From: Trichoderma breve
Taxonomy: Eukaryota; Ascomycota; Sordariomycetes; Hypocreales; Hypocreaceae
Length of the DNA: 64,000 nt
Direction: 5' to 3'
Assembly (NCBI RefSeq): GCF_028502605.1
Contig: NC_079232.1
Span: 1,426,001 to 1,490,000, forward strand
Part shown: one piece after another, positions 28,813 to 40,040 of the stretch
Numbering within the stretch: the first letter of the stretch is position 1
How the letters are laid out: every line of letters begins with the position of its first letter
The notes under the pieces: generated by a model
Database searches by the model: none
Told to the model about the DNA's origin: nothing
The model's input: the letters and a program-made list of their open reading frames with translations, nothing else
Position numbers and translations under genes: made by a program

Positions 28813-31441
28813 ATGAATCTCCTGCGCCTCGTCGCCCGACCTCGAGCCCAACCCCGCCTCCGTTTCTGCAACCCTACAAAAAACCACGTCTACCTCTATC
28901 GAAGATACTCCCTTGCTACCATGGAGTCTCTCAAGCTCCATAACTCATTGAAGCCCGGCGCGCCGGTGCCCTTTGTTCCCATCAGATCTGGAGAGGTGTC
29001 CTGGTACGCCTGCGGCCCGACCGTCTACGATTTGAGTCATCTGGGACATGCGCGCAACTATGTCTCGACTGATATTATCCGGCGCATTCTACACCACTTC
29101 TTTGGCTTCAAGCTCAACTTTGTCATGAACATTACTGACATTGACGACAAGGTATGGAGAGTCGTTCAGATCGAGATTGGATTGGCTCAAAGCTTAACAC
29201 TCTGTTAGATCATCATCAAGGCGAGAAGACAGCGATTGCTCGAGATCGAAAAGGCCAAAAACTACTCCAAAGAAGAGCTCGCAAAGCTGACACGTGCGGC
29301 CTTTAAAGCGTATGCGGCCAGCAGCCTACCATTGCTGGTGGAAAATGGAATCGATTTGGACGAGACGAACTATATTGCTCAACGAGACGCTGCGTATGGC
29401 AAGATTCTCACCGGGGGGACCCTGACTGGAGAGGGAAAACCAGGAGACGCCGAGGCCAAAGTCAAGATGCACATCAGCAACATGGATGCTGCAGCAGAAG
29501 CTCTCAAGAACGGTTCGATATTCCCCGGAGCCGACGAAATCTTCCTCCCTTATCTCGACTCTCTATATAAGGAATCTGTCGATACCCGAGACCAGACCAT
29601 GTTCACAGACTTGACCAAGAGGATGGAAGATCTGTTCATGGCCGATATGGATGCGTTGAACGTTCTTAGGCCGGACCACATCACAAGGGTGACCGAGTAT
29701 GTTCCCCAGATCGTCAAGTTTGTAGAGCAGATTGTGAACAAGGGATTCGCCTATGAATCCGAAGGGTCTGTCTATTTCGATATTGGCGCTTTTGAAAAGG
29801 CCGGCAACTCTTATGCCCGACTACGACCTGAGAGCAAAAACGACAAAGCTCTCCAAGAAGAGGGCGAGGGGTCTTTGTCGAAGAATCTGGGCGGCAAGAA
29901 AGGTGCTGGTGACTTTGCCCTCTGGAAGAAATCAAAGGCTGGAGAGCCGTTCTGGCCTAGCCCATGGGGCGACGGTAGACCTGGCTGGCACATTGAGTGC
30001 TCAGTTATGGCGTCTGATATCCTAGGCTCCCAGATGGACATTCACTCTGGTGGCATTGATCTTGCCTTCCCTCATCACGACAATGAGCTGGCCCAGAGTG
30101 AGGCTTATTTCTGCGAACATGGCAAAGGCGAGCATACTTGGGTCAAGTACTTCCTTCATATGGGGCATCTTTCCATTTCAGGTTCTAAAATGTCCAAGTC
30201 CTTGAAGAATTTCCAGACCATCCAAGACGCATTGGCAACCAGCTACACACCACGAAGCATGCGCATTGTATTCTTGATGGGCAAATGGAATGATGGCGTC
30301 GAAATCTCCCCAGACATGAGAGCCCAAGCTGATAACTGGGAGTCGACTATCAGCGTGAGTACAGGTCATCGCCCAACAGTAGTTGAATTTATCACTCAGC
30401 TAACCATATTTGACACAGAATTTCTTCACAAACACAAAGTCATGGTTGGCTGAGGCAGGCATCGAGAGCGGCGTAAAGTCACTCAGCATTAGCTCAGACA
30501 AGCCTGCCACCGGTCTCCTTGCTGAGCTCGAACAGGCCAAGAAGGACGTAGAGGCGGCGCTCGCAAACTCAATTGATACCCCGCGAGCGATGCTGGTCAT
30601 CTTGAAGTTGGTTAACACCACTAACAGTTATCTCAAGGATAACAAGGACACAGATCTGGCTGAAGTCGAAGCTATTGCTCGCTATATTACAAAGTTGGTT
30701 GGCATCTTTGGTCTTGATGCCAATGCTCAGCCTCCCTACGAAGGTCTTGGCTGGGCCTCTGTGATTTCTGAGAACACGGATCCTGAAACTGCCGTCAAGC
30801 CCTATGCTGAAGTGCTTGAGAAGGTCAAGTCAGATATTGGCGCCCTCTCGCTGTCCAACGAAGTCGTTGGTACGCTTCTCTCGAGAGATCCTACGGCGGA
30901 ATTCCAAGCCATCGCTCAGGGAGGCTCTCGTGATATAGAGAGATTATCGCTGCCTTACTTGAGGGTAGTGTCTCAGATCCGTGACGAGCTCCGTCGCACT
31001 GTCTCTTCTTACGATCCGCAAACCAAGAAGGCAATTTTGCAAATCACAGACCGAATTCGCGACCAAGACCTTACCAACCTCGGCGTTTATCTTGATGACC
31101 GGCCTGATAACCAGCCATCGCTTATCAAATTCGTACCCGCCGCGGAACTCATCGCTGCTCGCGAAGAGAAGATTGCACGAGAAGCCGAGAAGGCAAGGAA
31201 GAAGGAAGAGGCAAGACTTGCTAAGGAAAAAGCAGACCAAGAAGCTCGAGAAAAGGCAAAGGTTCCTCCAGAGGAGCTATTCAAAAAGGATGAGCGTTAC
31301 AGCGCTTGGGATGAGCAGGGACTGCCCACCAAGCTGAAAGACGGCAACGAGGTACCCAAGAGCCAGCTCAAGACGCTCAAGAAGGCATGGGATAAACAAA
31401 AGAAGATCCATGAGGATTTGAAGGCCAAGGGAGGCCTGTGA
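28813..31441 (+). CDS. Cysteinyl-tRNA synthetase, probably dual cytosolic/mitochondrial
   Basis: Class I aminoacyl-tRNA synthetase charging tRNA-Cys. Exons 28813-29151, 29209-30354, 30419-31441; all junctions phase 0; 835 residues from the first ATG. Zinc/substrate site [10 protein letters not shown] with Cys67, HIGH motif as HLGH at 76-79, GWHIECSVM and [15 protein letters not shown] for zinc and substrate, KMSKS at 440-444. The C-terminal region ends in a long Lys/Glu/Arg-rich helix ([19 protein letters not shown]) and [19 protein letters not shown], usual for eukaryotic CysRS. A 36-residue extension before MESLKLHN is Arg-rich and free of acidic residues ([18 protein letters not shown]), a mitochondrial presequence; the second ATG at 28921 would give the cytosolic form. 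No separate mitochondrial CysRS is seen here. Confidence 0.95.
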
Positions 31442-31886
31442 TCACTTTAATCTGTTTTCATTTTGTTTTTGAGTGCTAGATAGCAGCTAGATACGTTTTT
31501 TGCAGACATTCATAGCTCTTCTACCAAGATACTCCGGCCATGGGAGAGTTGGAAACGGTTACACCCCATTGCATTGGTGACTGGTTCCCCCTAGCAGCAC
31601 TCAAGTTGATGCTACAGTGCCCTGTGTCTCTTGGCTGAGAGTGACAGGTTCAACTTGACAGTTGTGCCAGCTGGCAGCCGTGGCAACGTTTGTCGCCACG
31701 TGATAAGGGGTTGAAGTTGAAGTAAGGCCGTTTGTGTTTATTGTGAGCCTTGGCTTTTGCCAGCTGCAACGCGCGAGGAGAGGAAAACACGCGTCAGGAT
31801 CAGTCTCCATCCTTATGCATCCGTATTCCAGGTTTACGGGCTTTTGAATCAGCTTTTCTACAGATATTGGCTATCCATCGTCGACC
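31442..31886. other. Intergenic, promoter of DUF6604 gene
   Basis: No gene or repeat seen. Confidence 0.5.
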
Positions 31887-34844
31887 ATGCAGATCAATAA
31901 CTTCTATGTCTTGTACAAGCAAGACACCAGACTCTTGTTGTACTGGCTCGTCAAGACTTCAAACGGCATCATTCGGTCTCAAGATGCCGCCGAGAATGAG
32001 ACACTACTGGAAAACTTCACAGGTCAGGTCACCGTCTCGGACCTCGTCTCCATGGCTGAGATTATTGCGGAACAAGGTGTCGAAATACCATCTATGATAT
32101 TTAGTTTGTTTCAGTCCGTGATCGAGTTGCGGTCCATCTACCACTCTCAGTTTCAGCAGCTTGCATCTGTACACCCCAACGAAGAGCTCGAAAGAAATAA
32201 CGTGACGCACAAGTATTTCATCGATACTCTCACCACGGCGTTTAATATCCTGGGCGGTGAAGCGTGGCTATCATCACATGATCAGGAGAAGCAAGCGAAG
32301 AACGACGAAGAGGAAGCTGGCCCCAGCATTTTCACCACTGCCAACAAGTTTTCAGTCTTAAATCTAGAGAGCGATCCAGAGAGTGACGGTGCTAACCATG
32401 AAGAGTCTGACAAAGAAAGCAGCAGTGTCGCGTCTCCTCAGCAGAAACGACGAAAACGGGCTGGCAAAGGCAAACGAAAGAAAGTAAATGGAAAGAAGAC
32501 ACGGAGAAAGTCTTCAAAAGCAACCAACGAACTCTTTGATGAGGTGCCCCTAGAAAGCTACCGCATCATTGAGGACAATGAAATGACGGAATATGTCATG
32601 GCGGTGCTTGCGCTGACGAGAGATTGGATTCAGCTTCGATCATTCCTGCAGGATTTTTGGCAGAGAGTAGCCTACAAGAACCTTAATACTGCAGTAGCAG
32701 CTACTACTGCCAAAATTGCTGTGGCAATGGTCAAGCAATCCGAATCTACGATTTTCGTTGACTTTCCGGGTTACGAATCGTTTGAGATGGTCATGCACAC
32801 CCTCACGCAGGGGGACGTCAAGAAGGCAGAAAAGGAATTTCGTCTTACCATCGAGCCCCATAAGGGGGAAGACTCGGCCAAAACAACTGAAGTGTCGCTG
32901 GATATCAAAGAGCTTTTCCTGATCCATGCATACGAAGATCTCGTCGACTTCATCACGGATTATCAGAAGACGCGAAGCGGAAAGCCGACGAAGCGGATGC
33001 TTGCTCAGCTTGACAAGTGGCATCCTCATGTCAACTTAAAAGATGCTACCAAGGAGCAGAGAATCAAGTGGAGACGCAGTTATACAATCAACTGGCTGTA
33101 CGATCTTGTCAATGTCACCGCGTGTGCTGCTCTGTTTGGCAAGGATGCCAAGGGAGAAGACTATGTATTGGACCAAATGGACTGGTCCAACGCTGGCCCC
33201 TTGAAATCTCATCACCGGATATTTGGCTTGATCGACTTCGCCGCAGAGGTGACGACGCTTGCGATGCAGAAGCCCGGCACTGCCTTTAGCCACAAGATCC
33301 CCTCTCACCTCGTCTTCTACCTTCAGTGCATTATGGATGCCTGGACCATTTCTCGCGGATGGACAATCAGCGGTGTAGAGGGCCATATCATCATCGATCC
33401 TGCAAAAGGCTTTCATCCGCGGCGTGATTTGAAGATATTTCTCGGTCAAGGGGACCCGGCAGCATCGGGCCATGGTTTCTTCCCGGACACTGAGAATCTC
33501 AAATCGACGTATCAGCGCTTCCAAACTACTGACAAGGCCTTCGAGCACACGATGGACTGCATCGTGGTTCTTGAGAAACTCGGTATTGAATTCGCCGCCG
33601 CCTTGGGAAGATGTCAACTCTTCCAACAGCTAGGGGCCGTACTGCCCTCTCGGTTCTCGGCGACAAGTTTCAATGGCGTGTGGGATTACTCTCCTTTTCT
33701 CTGCGGCGCCGGCCTGGCAGAAGCAATCGAGCTCACTTATCGAAGCATCATGGTTCTGTGGGATAGAATGCGAGAACCGATGCTGGTCCTTCATCTACAC
33801 AACATGCTGGTGCAAAAGGGATACCTCCAACGACCTATATCTGTGTACAATCGGCTGGACGATATGTTTTCCGAAAGCTTCTACTATGGAGGAGTGCGCC
33901 CCAAGGATAGATTTGTCGAAAATTTTCAAGCCCATGTTCACAAGATGGTGACTCGCAAGGAATTCCTTCAGGATCGGGCAAATCGGCGAGCAACATCCAC
34001 AATTACTAGCGCCCGCGAGTTTCTAGGCCTGGTTGTTCTTCGCCTTTTCAAGCAGAAGTCGACTCTGCTTCTTTATCAAGAGGCAGATTGGGATCCATCA
34101 CGCATCCCGGACTGCGATATTGAGCCGTGGTCGGCTCTGGGGATGATTCGGCTCAACCAAACGAGACGCTTTCGCAACTCAGCATCGTGTCCTTGGACGT
34201 TGGAGAAAACGGAATTAGTCAAGCGAGCTCATTTCGCGGGTATGGATGAGCTCTTCGTAATGGCTCTTGATCCAATTTTCGAAACCTTGATGAATGACAG
34301 GCAGACATTGCTCTCTCGGATGACGCTCCGCTTACCGGATTGCGCCTCTACACAGCTCTCCTGGCTCCGAAACACCTGCAAAGCACCAATCAAGTCACGC
34401 AATAATGAAGAAATCCGAGACAGCGAATTCATGGCCGAAATGGTTCTGAGCATGCTTTGGAACGACATCCACGGCGACCTCTGCGGTGGGCTTCGACCCC
34501 TCTCGAGTCTCAACTATATATGGATCACAATACGATTTCTGCAGTATTTCGAAGAGCTTGAGAAGGAGGCTGAAACCAGCGGCAGCGCCATGATTAGGGC
34601 GTTGTATAGTACCAAAGAACCCCGTGAAGACCTAGCCGCCTTCCAAGGAGATAAAAGACTGCTTGTTTCGTTGCGTGCTCTCGATGGCAAGGACGACGAG
34701 CTCCTGAAGACGATGGCGAAGACATTTGAGAAATGTGGAGGAACTTTGGCGAATTTCATGTATTGGCCTGAAGAGGCCATGAAGGCGATTGCATTCAATG
34801 AACCGGTGATAAGGGCTAGAGGCCATGACTGCTGTGTGATGTAA
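31887..34844 (+). CDS. DUF6604-domain protein of unknown function
   Basis: Intronless, 985 residues. The N-terminal DUF6604 domain is recognisable from its start, FYVLYKQDTRLLLYWLVKTS, and covers about the first 260 residues. It is interrupted by a strongly basic, lysine-rich stretch (QQKRRKRAGKGKRKKVNGKK, about 190-215) that looks like a bipartite nuclear localisation signal. The remainder is a large mostly helical region with no known motif; cysteines are few and there is no membrane segment or signal peptide. The family is restricted to filamentous fungi as far as I know and has no assigned function. The protein ends in RARGHDCCVM; the CCVM end resembles a prenylation CaaX box (Cys-Val-Met after Cys), but CaaX requires Cys four from the end (CCVM qualifies), so farnesylation is possible. 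Confidence 0.85.
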   Translation: MQINNFYVLYKQDTRLLLYWLVKTSNGIIRSQDAAENETLLENFTGQVTVSDLVSMAEIIAEQGVEIPSMIFSLFQSVIELRSIYHSQFQQLASVHPNEELERNNVTHKYFIDTLTTAFNILGGEAWLSSHDQEKQAKNDEEEAGPSIFTTANKFSVLNLESDPESDGANHEESDKESSSVASPQQKRRKRAGKGKRKKVNGKKTRRKSSKATNELFDEVPLESYRIIEDNEMTEYVMAVLALTRDWIQLRSFLQDFWQRVAYKNLNTAVAATTAKIAVAMVKQSESTIFVDFPGYESFEMVMHTLTQGDVKKAEKEFRLTIEPHKGEDSAKTTEVSLDIKELFLIHAYEDLVDFITDYQKTRSGKPTKRMLAQLDKWHPHVNLKDATKEQRIKWRRSYTINWLYDLVNVTACAALFGKDAKGEDYVLDQMDWSNAGPLKSHHRIFGLIDFAAEVTTLAMQKPGTAFSHKIPSHLVFYLQCIMDAWTISRGWTISGVEGHIIIDPAKGFHPRRDLKIFLGQGDPAASGHGFFPDTENLKSTYQRFQTTDKAFEHTMDCIVVLEKLGIEFAAALGRCQLFQQLGAVLPSRFSATSFNGVWDYSPFLCGAGLAEAIELTYRSIMVLWDRMREPMLVLHLHNMLVQKGYLQRPISVYNRLDDMFSESFYYGGVRPKDRFVENFQAHVHKMVTRKEFLQDRANRRATSTITSAREFLGLVVLRLFKQKSTLLLYQEADWDPSRIPDCDIEPWSALGMIRLNQTRRFRNSASCPWTLEKTELVKRAHFAGMDELFVMALDPIFETLMNDRQTLLSRMTLRLPDCASTQLSWLRNTCKAPIKSRNNEEIRDSEFMAEMVLSMLWNDIHGDLCGGLRPLSSLNYIWITIRFLQYFEELEKEAETSGSAMIRALYSTKEPREDLAAFQGDKRLLVSLRALDGKDDELLKTMAKTFEKCGGTLANFMYWPEEAMKAIAFNEPVIRARGHDCCVM

Positions 34845-34988
34845 CGAGGGGATGTAGATGGATTGAGTGGAATGGGCTGTGCTATGGAACTGGGACGATT
34901 CACTGAGCTTTTTATCACGGAAACAAGTAACTGGGAGAGGAGATGTAACTACTAAGGGAGGACAATCTGGCTTGATGTATCTGAATGT

Positions 34989-35352
34989 CTACACTGTATA
35001 AGATTTGATGGTATTATAGATGCCTTCTTGACTGAAATCATTGCATTTTACACAAGGCAGCAAGTCCAGCAGCCATCCTTTTTGTCCATAAGTATTAGTA
35101 CTACACTGTGGAATGGAAGGTAATGTTAAGAGGAAGCTCACTATTTCCTTGGAAATCTGTGCAAAATTTCGTTAGTAGCTGAGCATTAGACAATATGAGT
35201 CTTGTTCACATTGTACATACTCTATTAGAAGGACATGGCAGAGGTCCACTGAAGCAAATGTCGTAGCAATCTGGGTCATTCTGGCGATCCTTTAAGGGGG
35301 AAGCAGCAACAGCTCCCACAAGGAGAATGAGCAGAGGATCAAAGAATCTCAT
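34989..35352 (-). CDS. Small secreted cysteine-rich protein (99 residues, candidate)
   Basis: Two exons: 35352-35221 and 35156-34989, intron 35220-35157 (gtatgt..gcacag, 64 bp) with a perfect branch site GCTACTAACG 17 nt before the acceptor. The signal peptide is MRFFDPLLILLVGAVAA. The mature part has six cysteines: C29-x3-C33-x6-C40, then C62-x16-C79-x2-C82. A TATA box lies about 105 bp upstream and the leader is A-rich. I do not recognise the family; the size and cysteine content fit secreted fungal effector-like or antimicrobial peptides. Exon 2 is less certain: an alternative acceptor at 35106 (CCACAG before TGT) would skip 17 residues and keep the frame and all six cysteines. Too short for ordinary gene callers to favour. 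Confidence 0.55.
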
Positions 35353-36232
35353 ATTCTCAAGTGTGATTTCTTGATTTGGATTTTCACTGTAAGACCCTGT
35401 TTCTAGATTAAAGATGGAAGATGCCTTCCAAGGGATTTGGGGGGAAGATGAGGTCTCTTATAGCACAGGTAAATGCACAGCTTCAGCTGAAAAGGCGTAC
35501 ATGTCATACTCTTCTCAGCCGCTTCGTATCGCCGCATGAGACAAACATTGAAACATGCAGCTCGCATATAGAAGGCAGCTGGAAGGTAGTATCAATTTTC
35601 TCATACTGTACTATGTATTGCATACACGAGATGCCGTTTTCAAGGGATAGCACCCAGTTTCTGCCCATCCTTCTCTTGTTCTATGCCATACACAGGACCA
35701 TCCGTCTAGGAATTATTCCGCTCTCTGCGTAAAAGAGCAGCTAAAGTACTTCATATCGAGTAATAAATGCCTGAAAGAAATCGGGGTTCAGCTTCTTAGC
35801 CTCATTGGCAACAATCATTTAGCCGACATTTATGTGCCATAATGCCATTCCATAATACGAAACACAAGCTGCAAGTCATTTGTTTGCCCTTGCACACCAC
35901 TTCATTTAGCCATACAGTAGGAATGCGGCCGTCATACAACGGCACGTCGGTGTCTGTAAGTACATTCTTGTGGTACTCAAACTCAACTGTGGCGCAGACG
36001 ACAAAAACGACGCCACAAGTCTCAAGATCTTGAACGCCCCGAAACCCCGCCACTCCACGCCACGCCCGCTCCAAGTTCCACCTAAGCCGCGGCTCCGATT
36101 CCGCCGCTTGTTACCCAAAACCTCCAACTCTCAACATCCAAACAATCCCCAAACCACCAAAAGAAACGGCATTTCCTTCTCCCTCTTCTCTCTTCCACTT
36201 TTCTCCATTCCCTCGCGGGTCATCCGCCCACC
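35353..36232. other. Divergent promoter region, small secreted protein / UBC7
   Basis: Apart from the TATA box, no gene seen. The last 100 bp before UBC7 are C/T-rich (CTTCTCCCTCTTCTCTCTTCC), a leader. Confidence 0.5.
35457..35462 (-). promoter_or_regulatory. TATA box of the small secreted protein gene
   Basis: TATAAG on the minus strand in the context GCTATAAGAGACC, about 105 bp upstream of the ATG at 35352. Confidence 0.5.
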
Positions 36233-36883
36233 ATGGCCCAATCCACCGCCCACCGCCGCCTCCTCCAAGAATACCGCGCCCTCACAAACAACCCGCCCGA
36301 AGGCATCACCGCCGGCCCCGTCTCTGAAGACGACCTGCTGCACTGGGAATGCCTCATCCAGGGCCCCGAGGGAACTCCCTTTGAGGGCGGCGTTTTCCCC
36401 GCAGAGCTCAAGTTCCCCAAGGACTATCCGCTGGCGCCGCCGACGATGAAGTTTCTCGCTGACATGTGGCATCCGAACGGTATGTGGCCCTTTATACCCA
36501 TCTAAGGCATATATACATCCCCACGGCGGCTTTTCCAACACGTTGAGAGGGAAACAAAATGAGCAATGAAAATATATAAGTCTGAGAGGACATGTTGAAG
36601 AAGAAGCTAAAAGAAATGTGCAACACCAGTCTACCCCAGCGGCCTCGTCTGCATCTCCATCCTCCACCCTCCCGGCGACGACCCCAACCACTACGAGCAC
36701 GCCTCCGAGCGCTGGTCCCCCATCCAGTCCGTCGAAAAGATCCTCATCTCTGTTATGAGCATGCTAGCTGAGCCCAACGACGAGAGCCCCGCCAACGTCG
36801 AGGCCGCCAAGATGTGGCGCGAGCGTCGGGATGAGTACGAAAAGACAGTCCGTGACGGTGTTCGGCGCATGTTGGGTTTGTAA
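36233..36883 (+). CDS. Ubiquitin-conjugating enzyme E2, Ubc7/UBE2G type
   Basis: Accepts ubiquitin from E1 and works with membrane E3s (Hrd1, Doa10) in ER-associated degradation; Ubc7 is tethered to the ER by Cue1. Exons 36233-36479 and 36630-36883, intron 36480-36629 (150 bp), 166 residues, normal for Ubc7. Core fold: [34 protein letters not shown], the HPN motif in MWHPN right at the splice site, and active-site Cys90 in GLVCISIL. The acidic insert after the active site, [19 protein letters not shown], is diagnostic for the Ubc7/UBE2G subfamily. The C-terminus ends in VRRMLGL without a membrane segment. Confidence 0.96.
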
Positions 36884-37262
36884 GAGTGCGGTCTTCTTTC
36901 AAAGACGTTTTCTCTTCTAGCGAAAAAGGAGGGGGAATATAAAGAGGGTAAGACCGCCAAGATAGAAGCAGAGATGGGTATACACGATGTGGTCTGGATG
37001 GGGCTTCATCTCAACGGATAGGGTTGCGACTTCTAATGTATTTGTTATATAAACATGTGTATGTATGATTGGGGGCTAGCATGGCGTATGGCGAAGATAA
37101 TCCAAGGGGAAGAGAAATCATTGGGTAAAACACTGAAATCATTGTGCATCTGTATCCATCATCAACATCGTTGTCGTCGTCATCAACCAGTAGGAAACTG
37201 CCACTACGCCGTCTTTACTGCCACTCCCCTGTTTACCAAAGAACGCTGTCAAGTATGCCGCC
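36884..37262. other. Convergent 3' region
   Basis: 3' flanks of UBC7 and the auxilin gene; nothing else seen. Confidence 0.5.
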
Positions 37263-40040
37263 TCATAGCCCATTGTCCGCTTTAAACTTGTCCCAGCTCT
37301 CGTTCAGGGTGCTAAAAACCAATCCAGCAATAAGTCTAACCTCGGTACTCGCGTCTTGTGGAAGCTAACACTCCAGTAAGCATGTTTCTCGGACTCATTC
37401 GTAAAAGCTCAAGCTCAAATGATTCCTTACCTTGTCAGGATGAGTCTTTGCAATGGCCTTCATGTACGTAATCTTGACCTTGTTCGCCATGACCAGCTCG
37501 TGCAGCCCAACCTTCTTCCATCCACTACTCTCCCATAGCACTTGGTCCATACTAGCCAGCAGAGCCCGCAGGTTCTCTCTTTTGCCATCTCTCCAGGCGG
37601 ATACCTTAGCATCAACCTTATCCGCAAGGGCAAACTTCTCATCGTCCTCCTTAGCGGCGGCTTGGTTAGCCTCACGTAGCCTGGTAACCGCTTCCGAGTC
37701 TTTCTGCGGTGCACGGCTGGCAGCTGGCTGGGGTCGAGGCTTGACCACAGGCCTCGGCGCAGCTTTAGGCTTCGGAGTGAGGGCGTCCTGACATCGCTGG
37801 CGGCCCTTGACAGCGGTAGGTCCGCCAACACCGCCTTCGACGCATTGTTTCCATACAGCGCCAGCCTCTGCCCACTTCTCCATCTGCTCCAAGGCCTCTG
37901 CTTTCCTGCTCAGGGCTTTGCCGTAGAGCTCTTTCATATCACGGCTCTCGTCCTGTCCAGATTCATTTCTCACAGCCACACTCTCTCCCTGGCCATTCCC
38001 AGGCCCGATAATCTTCAGTGCCTCGTCTGCATCAGTCACTGCCTGTTTAGGTTCTCCAGTTTTCAGGGCCGTCAGAGCACGGTTTGTAAGCAAGACGATC
38101 ATCAGGGGGTGCGTAGAAGGAACAGAGGATAGAGACGAGGAGTAAGATGAATGGGCTGCGGCATAGTCGCCACGCTTGAAATGCGTGGTTCCCTGTAGTC
38201 TATGCGATGTTGACGCCTGCAATGCATCGGGGCTGATGGGAGGAATCTGTCTGGTAGGTCTGGGTGTAACTTTGCGCGGAGGTGCGGGCGCCTGTGCAGG
38301 CTGAGGCCGACTTGGAGCAGCTGGTGTTGGTCTCTGGGTTGCCGGAGAGGGAGTTCGCTGTGATGGTTTCGGTGCTTGCGAACCAAACAAGAGGTCGGGT
38401 TCAGGTTCCGTCTTCTTTGGTGGTTCCGGTGCTGGGCTGGCCTTCTTTCTTCTGCTGGCACTTACATAGCTGGAGAAGCTGTCATCATCATCAGCCGTTA
38501 GCCTGCTGAGCCTTGATCTTGCATCTGGAATCATTGGCGGTGGCGCTGTCTGCTGTTGCCATCGTGGGACAGGACTATTCCGACTCTGTGTTCCCGAGGA
38601 CAGGGCGGGCGATGATGTTCGCGAAATCTGAGGGCCTGGGGGACCAGCTCTTGGGTCTACGGCATGACGGCTGCTGCTGCTGCTCCTGGCTTGCTGCGGT
38701 CTACCGCCAGACTCGAGCATAAGGGCCTCGTCTGTGACATCGGCGTCAGCTCTTTGAGGCCTCGGCTGACCCCGCGCCTGCTGAGCATCTCGCATCCATT
38801 TTGGCTGGGTTGGGTCTGATCCTACGTCTTGCTGGAGTTCTGCAACTGCCTGCTGCACCTTCTTCTGTCCCGTCTTCCACAGGGTGTTGGCAGACTTGAA
38901 CAGGGTATTTCCCATGGCAGCAGCTGTCTTTGCAAAATCGGTCTCTCCTCTAGCAGGAGACCGGCTGTCGCTACGCTGATTTTGGCTTCCTGTGGCGGCA
39001 GAACTTCTACCCTGGGAACTCCGACCTTGCGATGCCTCCTTGGACTTCCTATGGGCTTCATCAAGGAGCCAGTTGGCAGCTGCCTGGGCATTGAAACCCG
39101 TTCCGCTCTCCACAAGTCCCCTCCTTGCCTGTTCGGGTGTAAATCCATAATCGACAAGTTGCGCAACAGCTTTGTCGAAGGGGTCTTTGTTCACCCTAGG
39201 CACCCGCTCAACGTTTCGCTCTATAGGTTCGTCATCGTCGGAGGAGCTCGAGTCATCTTCAATCGGCTTTCCTGGTTCGCTTCGCAGGGCTTCTTGTTTG
39301 GCCTGTTGCTCCTTTCGAATCTCGTCCACTGGCCGTCCGAGATCTCCCAAGAAATCAAAGTCATCTGCGCTGGTGGCGGTGCCACGGCCACCTCCAGCTG
39401 AGGCAGCAGGCTTCACCTCGTGCAATCCAAAAGGATCATCATCCTCTGGCTCGAAAGCAGCGCCGCCGTTGCTAGAGGCCGCCGCCGTTGATCCCCATGC
39501 TGAGGGGTCGGCCAAGTCCAGCTTGCTTTTGTCTGGCGGAGGTGGGGGGTAATGACTGGCATTGTCAACCTTGGTGTCTCTGTTGAATGCCGCGAATAGG
39601 TCGTCGTCGTCATTTGCTGTGCTCTTGACGGGTGCAGGCTGTTGTTTGGGTGCCGGTGCCGGGCTGGGCGTGAAGCCTCGAGACCCTAGGGAGTCCCATT
39701 GCTGACCATTTCCAAATTGCGCCTCTGCCAGCTTCCGTCTCTCTTCTTCTTTCTTCCGCTTCTCGATTTCGAGCTGCGCCTGTCTCTCAGCTAGTGACAG
39801 GTTTTGGGTGGCTTTTGGCAGGCCAAAGCTCAAGTTGCTGAAGCTATCTTGCGCAGCTTTTGCAGGAGCCGCCTTGGGCGCCGGGCTGTTTGACTTCTGA
39901 GTGGACAGAGGCGTGCTCTGTCCCGTGCCAAAGGGAGACGGCGACGATCGGAATGGAGGATATGAAGGGTTGACAGCCATCGGTTTCGGCTTGTTGGCCG
40001 ATGCGTCCGCAGACCAATCGAGGCCTGAAAGGTCATCCAT
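37263..40040 (-). CDS. Auxilin homologue (Swa2-like: UBA, TPR, J domain)
   Basis: Clathrin-uncoating co-chaperone that recruits Hsp70 to clathrin-coated vesicles. Exons 40040-37431 and 37364-37263, intron 37430-37365 (gtaagg..tag), 903 residues. N-terminal half disordered with clathrin/adaptor-type motifs (DPFG, FDFLGDLG, DDLFAAF). A UBA domain at about 287-330 (DPFDKAVAQLVDYGF to NWLLDEA) is followed by a Pro/Ser-rich linker and TPR repeats around GTTHFKRGDYAAAHSSYSSS and LLTNRALTALKTGEPKQAV. The C-terminal J domain has the essential HPD in AIAKTHPDK; the splice occurs right after this Lys, and the last exon supplies the final helix (VFSTLNESWDKFK). Domain order matches yeast Swa2/Aux1. Confidence 0.94.

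Noticed and set aside
35107..35141. Second 35-nt intron (GTGAGC..CCACAG) in the small secreted gene
   Set aside because: Shorter than the smallest introns seen in the window, so splicing is unlikely; the longer alternative acceptor use is kept as a finding.
36131..36700. 189-codon frame on the minus strand
   Set aside because: Antisense shadow of UBC7, whose product and splice sites are unmistakable.
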